From: Gammaproteobacteria bacterium
GTDB lineage: Bacteria; Pseudomonadota; Gammaproteobacteria; Eutrophobiales; Eutrophobiaceae
Length of the DNA stretch: 64,000 bases
NCBI GenBank assembly: GCA_012103475.1
Contig: WLWS01000002.1
Location: forward strand, 547,234-611,233
Direction of reading: 5' to 3'
Shown here: piece by piece, positions 22,870-30,658 of the stretch
How positions within the stretch are numbered: position 1 is the first letter of the stretch
How the letters are laid out: the number at the start of each line of letters is the position of its first letter
Position numbers and translations under genes: made by a program
The notes under the pieces: model-generated
Told to the model about the DNA's origin: nothing
The model's input: the letters and a program-made list of their open reading frames with translations, nothing else
The model's database searches: none

Positions 22870-24084
22870 ATGACACGCTCCAGATTTATTACTCTCGACG
22901 AAGCCAACCTGAAAGGCAAAAGAGTATTGTTGCGGGTTGATTTCAATGTACCGATAAAAGACGGGAAGGTTGCGGACGATAGTCGCATCAAGGCTACATT
23001 AACGACAATTCGTTATCTGCAGAGTGCCGGAGCCGGAGTTGCTATATTGTCACATCTGGGGAGTCCACGAGCGGCTATTTATGATTCTGATTACAGTCTT
23101 GCCCCGGTAGCAAAATACTTAAGCCAGGCTCTCGATCAGGATGTTCCTCTTATCGTCGAGTGGCTTGAAGATTTACAGGTTAGCCCTGGACAAATAGTCA
23201 TGCTTGAAAATATTCGTTTTGCAAGTGGTGAGAAAACTAATACCGACGCTCTAGCCAGAAAAATGGCAACTTTGTGCGATGTCTACGTCAACGAAGCTTT
23301 TGCCAGTGCGCGTCGGGAACAATCATCAGTTCATGGTATAGCCAAATACTTACCACTCGCTTACACCGGTCCCCTGTTTGTTAAAGAAGTAGAGGCACTT
23401 GATAAAGCGGTGAACAATATCGACAGGCCTCTAGTTTTCGTAATCGGTGGGCAGCGACGGCCAGAAATAAAGTTTGAGTTACTGAAGACAAGGTTTGAGG
23501 ATGTCGATAAAATTCTCGTTGGCGGAGTAATTGGAAATACGTTTCTAAAAGCCGCAAACCGGGAAATGGGGAAGTCGCTTTATCTTCCGGAATTTCTTGA
23601 CCTGTCTCGTGAGTTGCTGGCTCAGGCAAAAACGCAGAATAAAGCGATTATTATGCCGGTAGATATTATCGTCGGTACGTCTATGGATGATGAAAGTGAC
23701 GCGGTGATAAAGAAAGTGGATGCGCTTGAACCGGATGAGTTGATCCTCGATATTGGTCCTGAAACTGTAGCGTTGTTTCAGGCTGAGATAACACCTGCCA
23801 GAACTGTTTTCTGGACCGGTCCTCTCGGACTTGTGGAACTGGATAAATTCCAGTCCGGAACTTATGAAGTTGCCAGAAGTATCGCACGAAGTGATGGCTA
23901 TTCCATTGCTAATGGCGGAGACACGCTTTCTGTTATTGAGACACTTGAACTCTCTACTGCTTACTCACATTTGTCCACTGGAGGAGGTTCTTCTCTGGAG
24001 TTTCTGCAGGGTAAACAATTACCCGCAGTGAGCATGATGGAGGAGTCTGCTCGGGTGAGATACGCAGTTGAGAGAGAATACTGA
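22870..24084 (+). CDS. Divergent phosphoglycerate kinase-like protein
   Basis: A 404-residue PGK-family protein. Conserved motifs are RVDFNVP (residues 22-28), SHLG, ENIRF, LDIGPET and STGGGSSLEFLQGKQLPAV. Several positions usually invariant in glycolytic PGK differ. The FGxAHR motif reads FASARR (144-149), the nucleotide-site GGAKVSDK motif reads GGQRRPEI (193-200), WNGPxG reads WTGPLG, and GGGDT reads NGGDT. These suggest altered or lost kinase activity, or a changed substrate. There is no gap, fba or pyk next to it, as would be normal; a HAD phosphatase follows after 35 bases. I therefore do not assign the symbol pgk. A genuine but divergent PGK is the alternative. Confidence 0.75.
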   Translation: MTRSRFITLDEANLKGKRVLLRVDFNVPIKDGKVADDSRIKATLTTIRYLQSAGAGVAILSHLGSPRAAIYDSDYSLAPVAKYLSQALDQDVPLIVEWLEDLQVSPGQIVMLENIRFASGEKTNTDALARKMATLCDVYVNEAFASARREQSSVHGIAKYLPLAYTGPLFVKEVEALDKAVNNIDRPLVFVIGGQRRPEIKFELLKTRFEDVDKILVGGVIGNTFLKAANREMGKSLYLPEFLDLSRELLAQAKTQNKAIIMPVDIIVGTSMDDESDAVIKKVDALEPDELILDIGPETVALFQAEITPARTVFWTGPLGLVELDKFQSGTYEVARSIARSDGYSIANGGDTLSVIETLELSTAYSHLSTGGGSSLEFLQGKQLPAVSMMEESARVRYAVEREY

Positions 24085-24119
24085 TTATCTACCGGCGATT
24101 CATTGATGGGATATAGCTG

Positions 24120-24965
24120 ATGCAGGAAAACATCGCCGTTGTTTTTGATTTCGATGACACCCTCGCACCTGACAGCACTTCCGGTTTTCTTGCTGAATGT
24201 GGTCTGGATGTGCCACGTTTCTGGCAGGATGAGGTACATCCGCTCTTAGCCGATAACTGGGACCCGGTGCCGGCTTATCTGTACAAAATGATTGAGAAGT
24301 CCGGAAGCGGGGAGATTGAGCCGATTACCCGTCAGGCACTGATGAACTGGGGTAGCAGGTTGCCGCTGTTCCCAGGTGCAGAAGATATATTCGAGTGTCT
24401 GCGTGGGGTTGTAAAAGAAATCAACCCTAAAGTCGTGCTCGAATTCTATTTAATCAGCTCTGGTATCGGAGACGTTCTAAGGAATTCGAAGATAGCCCAT
24501 CAATTCAGCGCGATCTGGGCTTCCGATTTTGTTTATGATGAGGCTGAACAAATCAAGTTTCCAAAACGTGTTGTCAGCTTTACAGATAAAACCCGTTATA
24601 TCTTTCACATACAAAAAGGGATTTTTGGTCCGCATTTCGACGATAAGCCATTCGAAGTGAATCGCAAGGTGCCACAGGAGAAAATTCGTGTCCCTATCAG
24701 CCAGATGATTATGGTTGGCGATGGTTATACTGACATTCCCTGTTTTTCTCTGGTGCGCAGAGAGCAGGGTATTGCAATTGGTGTTTATGATCGGAAGAAC
24801 TCTGATAGACGGGGAAGAGCCTGGGGTTTTATTGAAGAGGGACGTGTGTCTAATCTGGCAACTCAGGATTACAGAGAAGGATACGGTTTGTCTGACTCTT
24901 TGATTATGGCGGTGGAAAGTATCGCCAGACGTATTTCACTGGCCAGCCATACTTACCAGGGCTAG
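24120..24965 (+). CDS. HAD-superfamily phosphatase
   Basis: A 281-residue haloacid-dehalogenase-like hydrolase. Motif I is VVFDFDDTLAPDS (nucleophile Asp at about residue 10-12), motif II is LISSGIGD, and motif IV is MVGDGYTDIPCF. The long insertion between motifs I and II acts as a cap. The substrate is unknown. It is 35 bases downstream of the PGK-like gene on the same strand and probably co-transcribed, which might link the two to one phosphorylated metabolite. It ends 8 bases from the convergent Ser/Thr kinase gene. Confidence 0.85.
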   Translation: MQENIAVVFDFDDTLAPDSTSGFLAECGLDVPRFWQDEVHPLLADNWDPVPAYLYKMIEKSGSGEIEPITRQALMNWGSRLPLFPGAEDIFECLRGVVKEINPKVVLEFYLISSGIGDVLRNSKIAHQFSAIWASDFVYDEAEQIKFPKRVVSFTDKTRYIFHIQKGIFGPHFDDKPFEVNRKVPQEKIRVPISQMIMVGDGYTDIPCFSLVRREQGIAIGVYDRKNSDRRGRAWGFIEEGRVSNLATQDYREGYGLSDSLIMAVESIARRISLASHTYQG

Positions 24966-24973
24966 TTCTACCA

Positions 24974-26317
24974 TTAAATCTGTCTTAACTGGGTGAGAAT
25001 AGAGGTAGTCTGCTTTAGACGCTCAGTGACGGTTTCTACAAACACTTTCAGAAAACGCAATTGAGTGCTTTCATCGGCCCGATCCAATGTTGAGGCATTG
25101 ACTTTGATTAGAGAGACATCTGTTTTGGCTAATACCGAGGCAGTTCTTTCGGTATTGGCGATAAAGCCCATTTCTCCGAAGCAACAACCTTGCTGAAGTG
25201 TATCGACATGCTGACCGTCTTTCTCTATATTAACCACGCCGGAGAGAATAATATAGAAGGAGTTATCAATTTCACCTTCCTTGATAATGCTTTCTCCGGG
25301 GGTGTAGTTTTGCCAGTTACTCGCGCGTACCAGACCCCATATTTCGGCATCATTGAATCCTTTGAAAAAGCCCAGGCGATTCAGCGTATCGAATTTCTCT
25401 CTAAGTGAATCTTCCGTTTCGATTTTCTCCAGATCGTCGTAAATAAGCGCCAGATCAGCTGCCAGATCCAGTCCCATGCTGTAGCGCTTGCTGTTCTTCT
25501 TTTTCAGCATCCGGCTCAGCACGTAATCAAGACCTTCCGATAAATCTGAGCGGAATTCAGACAGGGGCTTCGGTTTTTCGTTAGTAATATTGTTAGAAAT
25601 CTTGGCCAGACTGTCAGCTTTAAACGGATGCGCACCTGTCAGCATTTCATAGAGAACACTGCCCAGCGAAAAAATATCAGTGTTACTCTCGATCGGCCAT
25701 TCATTTATTTGTTCAGGTGACATATAGAGCGGGGAGCCCAGAAAACCGTCAAATTGAGTGGAAGTCTCGTCTGCGCGATTTATGCGAGCGATGCTGAAAT
25801 CGGAAACCCGAATATCTCTGTCCTTGGTAAAAAGGATATTACTGGGCTTGATGTCGCGATGGATGATTCCCTGACGATGTGCATAATCGAGAGCCTTCGC
25901 ACACTTATAGATTACACCCACAACTTCCCGAATAGGCAAAAGCCCGTCGGCCTTACTGAAGGGTTGCAGGGTGGCGGCGCCCTCGACATATTCCATAACC
26001 AGATAACAAAGTTCTCCGTCAACACCGGCGTCAAACAGGCTCAGAATGCTTGGGTGATCAAGGACGGCTGTGGCATGGGCTTCATTGAAAAAAAGCTTGC
26101 GAAAACGACTACCGTCTTCAGTCTGATCGATAAACTGCGGGTGAGCTACCTTGATGGCAACTGTGCGGTTCGAGAAGGAGTCGTAAGCAGAATAGACGGT
26201 ACCCATACTGCCTTTACCAACAGCTTTCTCAATATCGTATTTACCAATGACATCGGGGACATTATTGAAAGTATGGAAGGTGCTGCCGCCAACCTGTTCA
26301 GTTGCTAGATCATTCAT
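24974..26317 (-). CDS. Ser/Thr protein kinase fused to a cyclic-nucleotide-binding domain
   Basis: A 447-residue soluble Hanks-type kinase. The Gly-rich loop is GKGSMGTVYSAYD (about residues 34-46), with the VAIK lysine, catalytic HRDIKPSNILF, metal-binding loop DFS (for DFG) and GSPLYMSPEQ activation-segment end. The kinase domain ends near residue 290. A Crp-type cNMP-binding domain follows (about 320-430; PGESIIKEGEIDNSFYIILSG, CCFGEMGFIANTERTASV). There is no membrane segment. By analogy with cAMP/cGMP-controlled kinases, nucleotide binding may control activity. The target is unknown; no phosphatase or FHA gene lies nearby. Confidence 0.9.
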   Translation of the reverse strand: MNDLATEQVGGSTFHTFNNVPDVIGKYDIEKAVGKGSMGTVYSAYDSFSNRTVAIKVAHPQFIDQTEDGSRFRKLFFNEAHATAVLDHPSILSLFDAGVDGELCYLVMEYVEGAATLQPFSKADGLLPIREVVGVIYKCAKALDYAHRQGIIHRDIKPSNILFTKDRDIRVSDFSIARINRADETSTQFDGFLGSPLYMSPEQINEWPIESNTDIFSLGSVLYEMLTGAHPFKADSLAKISNNITNEKPKPLSEFRSDLSEGLDYVLSRMLKKKNSKRYSMGLDLAADLALIYDDLEKIETEDSLREKFDTLNRLGFFKGFNDAEIWGLVRASNWQNYTPGESIIKEGEIDNSFYIILSGVVNIEKDGQHVDTLQQGCCFGEMGFIANTERTASVLAKTDVSLIKVNASTLDRADESTQLRFLKVFVETVTERLKQTTSILTQLRQI

Positions 26318-26753
26318 AAGCTGAATTTCTTTATAGTAAAGCCTGTCTCGTCAAAAAGAACTTAATTATACATGCCAAGTTAGTATTGTAAATGCTTGAA
26401 GGAATTGAGGTTAATAGAATCAATGTCATTCGAGAACAGGAATTAACAATTGAGATACAGGGTAAGGCGACACTACCAAGATGAGATTGTCGTTCATACA
26501 CGAGATAATATTTTTGAAAAATACGCCGATTATTTCAACCCGCTCGAGCTTGTTGTTAAGAATCAAAAGTATTGTATATCAAATAGATAAGGGGTAATGA
26601 ACGTGGGCGGTCGAATTTATCTCGTGGTAACATCCTATGTACGAACGGGGCGTTCATCACGTAGCGTCACATGGGTGAAAACAGCGTAATCAACATGCTA
26701 ACTCAAACTCTAATAAAAATATTAATATAAGTATAAAAAACATATAAATACGA
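26318..26753. other. Intergenic region, AT-rich, without a clear gene
   Basis: These 436 bases separate the divergent kinase and uracil-DNA glycosylase genes. The only coding candidate is a 46-codon TTG-started frame listed separately. The last 60 bases are very AT-rich, probably the glycosylase promoter region, but no convincing -35/-10 pair could be fixed. No ribosome site is evident before 26754. Confidence 0.5.
26450..26590 (+). CDS. Possible small ORF, 46 residues
   Basis: A short frame from TTG to TAA encodes a charged peptide starting with the TTG as M, then RYRVRRHYQDEIVVHTRD, and containing KYADYFNPLELVV. AGG lies 10 bases before the TTG. Composition looks protein-like rather than random, but no family is recognised, and the frame could equally be chance or a gene remnant. 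Confidence 0.25.
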   Translation: MRYRVRRHYQDEIVVHTRDNIFEKYADYFNPLELVVKNQKYCISNR

Positions 26754-27419
26754 ATGATATCTAAAGTAAATAGTAATAAAAAGTCGCATTATGATAGAAA
26801 TTGTGTGCTTTGCCCGCGCCTTGCCAGTCATCTGGCGGAAGTGAGAAAGAAGTTCCCTGATTATCATGCACGTCCGGTCCCCCCCTTTGGTGACGAAAAA
26901 CCGGACTTAATGATAGTCGGGCTTGCCCCGGGGATGCACGGTGCGAATGCAACAGGTCGGCCTTTCACCGGTGATTATGCGGGCATTTTGCTCTACAAGG
27001 CTTTGCACAAGTATGGCTATAGTAATCTTGCCGAAGTAAGCGCTGCCGACGATGGTCTGAAGCTAAAGAACTGTAGAATTACTAACGCTGTGAAGTGTTT
27101 GCCACCGGAAAATAAACCGGTAGGAGCAGAGGTCAACAACTGCAATCGTTTCTTGGAGAAGGAAATCGAGAGTCTTGGATCTCGCTACGTGATTCTGGCT
27201 CTGGGTGGAGTTGCCCACAAAGCCGTGTTAAAAGCACTGTCTCTAAAGCCAAAGGGGCATGAATTCGGGCACGCCAATTTGCATTTACTTGCACAGGATA
27301 AATGGTTGATCGACTCCTATCACTGTAGTCGTTATAACACCCAGACCCGTCGACTCAGTGAGGATATGTTCTTTTCTATATTCGATAAAATAGATGAGTT
27401 ATTAGCTATAAATAATTGA
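26754..27419 (+). CDS. Uracil-DNA glycosylase, family 5 (UDGb)-like
   Basis: A 221-residue base-excision enzyme of the UDG superfamily. Four cysteines (CVLC near residue 17-20, VKC near 120, NNC near 132) could hold a 4Fe-4S cluster as in families 4 and 5. The active-site motif GLAPGMHGANATGRPFTGD (about 56-74) and the later HCSRYNTQTRRLS motif are of the UDGb type. Family 5 enzymes remove uracil and hypoxanthine and lack the usual catalytic Asp/Asn in motif 1; Ala and Gly fill that stretch here. It lies 12 bases upstream of uvrC on the same strand, so the two DNA-repair genes are likely co-transcribed. Confidence 0.88.
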   Translation: MISKVNSNKKSHYDRNCVLCPRLASHLAEVRKKFPDYHARPVPPFGDEKPDLMIVGLAPGMHGANATGRPFTGDYAGILLYKALHKYGYSNLAEVSAADDGLKLKNCRITNAVKCLPPENKPVGAEVNNCNRFLEKEIESLGSRYVILALGGVAHKAVLKALSLKPKGHEFGHANLHLLAQDKWLIDSYHCSRYNTQTRRLSEDMFFSIFDKIDELLAINN

Positions 27420-27431
27420 TAAATTAATACT

Positions 27432-29252
27432 TTGCTGAAATTCGACCCAAAACCTTATTTGAATGCTTTAACGTCCAAGCCCGGTGTCTACCGGATGCTG
27501 GACGGAGAGGGTGGCGTGATATATGTCGGCAAAGCCAGAAACCTGAAGAACAGGGTCAGCAGCTATTTCGGAAAATCCCAGGATTCATTAAAAACCAGAG
27601 CCCTGGTAGCCCAGATTCGGGCGATTGAAGTGACAATCACCCATACCGAAGGTGAGGCTCTGTTATTGGAAAATAACCTTATCAAGGATCTGCGCCCGCG
27701 TTACAACATCGTATTTCGAGACGACAAGACTTATCCCTTTCTCTATCTAAGTCTGGAACACGAATATCCACGTCTGAGCTTTTACCGGGGCGCCAGACGC
27801 GGTAAAGGCAGGTATTTTGGTCCTTATCCAAGTGCAGGGTCGGCCAGAAGGGCATTAAATCTGGTGCAAAAATTGTTTCAAATTCGTCAATGCGACGATA
27901 ATTTTTTTAAGGATCGTTCGCGTCCTTGTTTGCAGTACCAGATACGTCGTTGTACCGCTCCTTGTGTCGATTACATCAGTAAAGAAGACTATGTCGAAGA
28001 GTTAGGCTTTGCCGTCATGTTTCTCGAAGGGAAAAATGAAGCCGTGATCGATGCTCTCCTAAAACCCATGCAGGAATCCGCTGAAAAGCTGGAATATGAA
28101 CGCGCAGCTCACTACCGTGACCAGATAAGCAATTTAAGAAAAATACAAGAGCAACAACATGTTAGCGCACCAAAAGGCGAAATTGATATTATCGCCTGTG
28201 GGATCTACTCAGGGATGGCCTGCGTGCAGATTTTCTATATTCGCGGCGGGTTGAACCTGGGCAATAAATCGTTTTTTCCAAAACAGGCGAAAGATGAGGT
28301 GGCTGCGGACATTATAAGTGCTTTCCTCTCTCAATATTATTTCTCAGGACGCAGTGACAGACAGATTCCGCCCGAGATTCTGGTGAGTCACGAGCCTGAA
28401 GACAAAGATATGTTTGAAACAGTGCTCAGCGAACAGGCAGGCCGAAAAGTGAAAATCCAGTTTCAATATAAGGGAGAGAAAAAACAGGGAATGCAAATGG
28501 CTATGGAAAACGCCATGATTGCCCTGCAACAGCGTCAGCGGCAAAAAGAGTCCCATCACGACCGTCTGGATGCATTGAGACAGGCACTTGAACTGGAAGA
28601 TACTCTTGAACGGATTGAGTGCTTTGATATCAGCCATACATCCGGTGAAGCGACTGTTGGTTCCTGCGTGGTCTTTGGAACAGAAGGGGCGCTAAAGTCT
28701 GATTACAGACGTTTTAATGTGAGTGATATCGAACCGGGAGATGACTACGCAGCTATGAGACAGGTAGTGTCACGACGTTACACCAGAGTTAAAAAGGAAG
28801 ACGGTAAATTGCCTGACCTGATTTTGATTGATGGTGGGAAAGGACAGGTGAGCAGTGCAAAAGAGATAATGTCAGAGATACAACTTGAAAATCTGCCTTT
28901 GATAGGGGTAGCCAAGGGACCCGGGAGAAAACCCAGGCTTGAAGTACTGATACTCTCCGATGGTCATTCGGAACGACGTTTGCCGGCAAACTCAGCTTCT
29001 TTACACCTGATTCAGGAAATTCGCGACGAAGCACATCGTTTTGCTATTACCGGACACCGGCAAAGGCGTAAGAAAGCCCGGAATCGTTCGGTGCTCGAGG
29101 ATGTTGAAGGTGTTGGCAGCAAACGCAGGCAACAGCTGATACGTTATTTTGGAGGCTTACAGGGAATTGAACGAGCAGGTGTTGAAGATCTTGCGAAAGT
29201 AAGCGGAATCAATAAGAATCTCGCCCAGAAAATCTATGACGCTTTCCATTAG
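27432..29252 (+). CDS. uvrC: Excinuclease ABC subunit C
   Basis: Makes the dual incisions of nucleotide excision repair with UvrAB. The 606-residue protein has an N-terminal GIY-YIG nuclease (PGVYRMLDGEGGVIYVGKAR, about residues 17-36), a Cys-containing region (CLQYQIRRCTAPCVDY), the UVR motif (YERAAHYRDQISNLR, about 215-230), the RNase H-like second nuclease (IECFDISHTSGE) and C-terminal helix-hairpin-helix repeats. The start is a TTG at 27432. gacA/uvrY, often upstream in gammaproteobacteria, is replaced by the glycosylase gene. pgsA follows after 3 bases. Confidence 0.96.
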   Translation: MLKFDPKPYLNALTSKPGVYRMLDGEGGVIYVGKARNLKNRVSSYFGKSQDSLKTRALVAQIRAIEVTITHTEGEALLLENNLIKDLRPRYNIVFRDDKTYPFLYLSLEHEYPRLSFYRGARRGKGRYFGPYPSAGSARRALNLVQKLFQIRQCDDNFFKDRSRPCLQYQIRRCTAPCVDYISKEDYVEELGFAVMFLEGKNEAVIDALLKPMQESAEKLEYERAAHYRDQISNLRKIQEQQHVSAPKGEIDIIACGIYSGMACVQIFYIRGGLNLGNKSFFPKQAKDEVAADIISAFLSQYYFSGRSDRQIPPEILVSHEPEDKDMFETVLSEQAGRKVKIQFQYKGEKKQGMQMAMENAMIALQQRQRQKESHHDRLDALRQALELEDTLERIECFDISHTSGEATVGSCVVFGTEGALKSDYRRFNVSDIEPGDDYAAMRQVVSRRYTRVKKEDGKLPDLILIDGGKGQVSSAKEIMSEIQLENLPLIGVAKGPGRKPRLEVLILSDGHSERRLPANSASLHLIQEIRDEAHRFAITGHRQRRKKARNRSVLEDVEGVGSKRRQQLIRYFGGLQGIERAGVEDLAKVSGINKNLAQKIYDAFH

Positions 29253-29255
29253 ACA

Positions 29256-29819
29256 ATGAATATCCCTAATTCCCTTACTTTGCTGCGTATCGTACTGATT
29301 CCCATCTTCGTGCTGGTGTTTTATCTTCCTCTTGAGATGGCCAACATTATTGCCTGTGTGATATTTACCGTAGCTGCTGTGACGGATATTCTGGATGGCT
29401 ATCTGGCGCGCAAACTCAAGCAAATTTCACCTCTGGGCGCATTTCTTGATCCGGTTGCAGATAAACTGATGGTAGCTGTGGTATTGGTCTGTCTTGTCCA
29501 GAGGGACTCAAGTCTGCTCATGGCTTTGCCAGCAGCGGTAATCATAGGCCGGGAGATTACAGTTTCGGCTTTGCGTGAATGGATGGCTGAATTAGGCGCA
29601 AGAAGTAAAGTCGCTGTCTCGGGTTATGGCAAATTTAAAACCATCGCGCAAATGGTCGCGCTTGGAATTCTCGTCTATCACGACGATTTATTAGGTTTAC
29701 CAATTTACGCTCTGGGCATGATTCTCCTCTACATTGCCGCCGCGCTGACTTTACTGTCAATGTTCCAATACCTATCCAGTGCCTGGCCCAAACTTCGAGA
29801 ATCAAATAAAAAACAATAA
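29256..29819 (+). CDS. pgsA: CDP-diacylglycerol--glycerol-3-phosphate 3-phosphatidyltransferase
   Basis: Integral inner-membrane enzyme that makes phosphatidylglycerol-phosphate, committing CDP-diacylglycerol to acidic phospholipids. The 187-residue protein has about five membrane helices and the CDP-alcohol phosphotransferase signature DGYLARKLKQISPLGAFLDP-VADK, with the two conserved downstream Asp residues. It follows uvrC by 3 bases. tRNA genes with their own promoter lie immediately downstream, as in many gammaproteobacteria. Confidence 0.95.
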   Translation: MNIPNSLTLLRIVLIPIFVLVFYLPLEMANIIACVIFTVAAVTDILDGYLARKLKQISPLGAFLDPVADKLMVAVVLVCLVQRDSSLLMALPAAVIIGREITVSALREWMAELGARSKVAVSGYGKFKTIAQMVALGILVYHDDLLGLPIYALGMILLYIAAALTLLSMFQYLSSAWPKLRESNKKQ

Positions 29820-29834
29820 CTTGAGCTGTGACGA

Positions 29835-29862
29835 TTGACACATCAAAAGTCGCGGCTACAAT
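29835..29862 (+). promoter_or_regulatory. Strong sigma-70 promoter of the tRNA-Gly gene
   Basis: TTGACA (29835-29840) and TACAAT (29857-29862) with a 16-base spacer lie about 65 bases before the tRNA-Gly gene. The box quality fits a stable-RNA promoter. A small hairpin, TCCCAATTTTGGGA at 29868-29881, would lie at or near the start of the leader. Confidence 0.7.
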
Positions 29863-29928
29863 AGGCCTCCCAATTTTGGGAATCACCCTGATAATTGTGT
29901 AGAATTTAGACTGGTGATAGAGAATTAT

Positions 29929-30003
29929 GCGGGAATAGCTCAGTGGTAGAGCACCTCGTTGCCAACGAGGATGTCGCGAGTTCAAATCTCGTTTCCCGCT
30001 CCA
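29929..30003 (+). tRNA. tRNA-Gly (anticodon GCC)
   Basis: A cloverleaf with acceptor GCGGGAA/TTCCCGC and encoded CCA. The anticodon stem CTCGT/ACGAG holds loop TGCCA with anticodon GCC. The D arm AGCTCAGTGGTAGAGC and T arm GCGAGTTCAAATCTCGT are standard. Confidence 0.97.
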
Positions 30004-30010
30004 AATAGTT

Positions 30011-30036
30011 AAAACCCCGTTTTGCGGGGTTTTTGC
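30011..30036 (+). terminator. Rho-independent terminator after tRNA-Gly
   Basis: AAAACCCCG, a short loop and CGGGGTTTTT form a strong hairpin with a T run 8 bases after the tRNA-Gly CCA. It implies that tRNA-Cys and tRNA-Leu downstream rely on readthrough or on a separate promoter. Confidence 0.8.
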
Positions 30037-30094
30037 TTTTATGTACAGGACGTACAGTGGGCCACGGGCAGAGGATGCAAATTAGTGGCTATAT

Positions 30095-30168
30095 GGCTGA
30101 GTGGCAGAGTGGTTATGCAGCGGCCTGCAAAGCCGTGGACGCCGGTTCGATTCCGACCTCAGCCTCCA
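30095..30168 (+). tRNA. tRNA-Cys (anticodon GCA)
   Basis: A 74-base cloverleaf with acceptor GGCTGAG/CTCAGCC and encoded CCA. Anticodon stem CGGCC-loop with TGCAA gives anticodon GCA. The T arm GCCGG-TTCGATT-CCGAC contains one C-A mismatch at its second pair, a small irregularity. A second GGCT at 30087 does not fit the acceptor and is not the 5' end. Confidence 0.95.
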
Positions 30169-30209
30169 TATTCTTGAAAGTTGACAGTAACCTTTCAATC
30201 CAGAAGTAC

Positions 30210-30296
30210 GCCCGGGTGGTGGAATTGGTAGACACAAGGGACTTAAAATCCCTCGGCTTCACGGCCGTGACGGTTCGAGTCCGTCTCCGGGCACCA
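30210..30296 (+). tRNA. tRNA-Leu (anticodon TAA)
   Basis: An 87-base class II tRNA with acceptor GCCCGGG/TCCGGGC (one G-T pair) and encoded CCA. Anticodon stem AGGGA/TCCCT with loop CTTAAAA gives anticodon TAA. The variable arm CGGCTTCACGGCCG is long, and the T arm is GACGGTTCGAGTCCGTC. It follows tRNA-Cys by 41 bases. Confidence 0.96.
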
Positions 30297-30360
30297 TTTG
30301 CGCCTCTATAGACTTCTAGGTCTCTGGCTGCACAGACACCCATCGCATCGGGAGTAGCTT

Positions 30361-30377
30361 TGTCGATTTACTTTACA
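30361..30377 (+). promoter_or_regulatory. Distal copy of the UAS motif
   Basis: TGTCGATTTACTTTACA matches the 17-bp motif TGTCGNTNANNTTTACA found upstream of the sigma-54 promoters in this window, with one deviation (T for A at position 9). It lies 215 bases before the promoter at 30592 and would be a second, remote activator site. Confidence 0.5.
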
Positions 30378-30501
30378 CAATCTCCTGTGCAATAAAAAAG
30401 CATAAGTGTTTATAAATATTAAAGTTATTATTTTATCTGAATCAATATTATTACTTTGAAACAAAAATCAGGCTTAACTGCCTCCACTATCGATCAGTAC
30501 T

Positions 30502-30518
30502 TGTCGATAATATTTACA
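30502..30518 (+). promoter_or_regulatory. UAS motif of the first PEP-CTERM gene
   Basis: TGTCGATAATATTTACA is an exact match to TGTCGNTNANNTTTACA. It ends 73 bases before the -24 element at 30592. The ends TGT and ACA are dyad-symmetric, as expected for a dimeric activator. It partly overlaps a second dyad, TATCGA-N10-TCGATA (30488-30509). Confidence 0.6.
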
Positions 30519-30591
30519 CTTTTCTTGCCAAGCGGATGACAAAATAAAATAAATTCAGCTTAGCTATTGATTATTAAGGGATAATGCATTT

Positions 30592-30607
30592 TGGCACGCT
30601 GATTGCC
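30592..30607 (+). promoter_or_regulatory. Sigma-54 promoter of the first PEP-CTERM gene
   Basis: TGGCACGCTGATTGCC fits the sigma-54 consensus TGGCAC-N5-TTGC perfectly, with GG and GC separated by 10 bases. It lies 51 bases before the ATG at 30659, which has GGGGAGAGG upstream. Confidence 0.85.
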
Positions 30608-30658
30608 TGAGATATATTGAAATTAATTAGTAAATACACAGTTTAGGGGAGAGGATTC

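Larger units (their letters stand above)
30297..30658. other. Regulatory intergenic region before the first PEP-CTERM gene
   Basis: No gene is seen in these 362 bases. They hold two copies of a 17-bp motif (30361-30377 and 30502-30518) and a sigma-54 promoter (30592-30607), listed separately. The rest is AT-rich. Confidence 0.7.
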
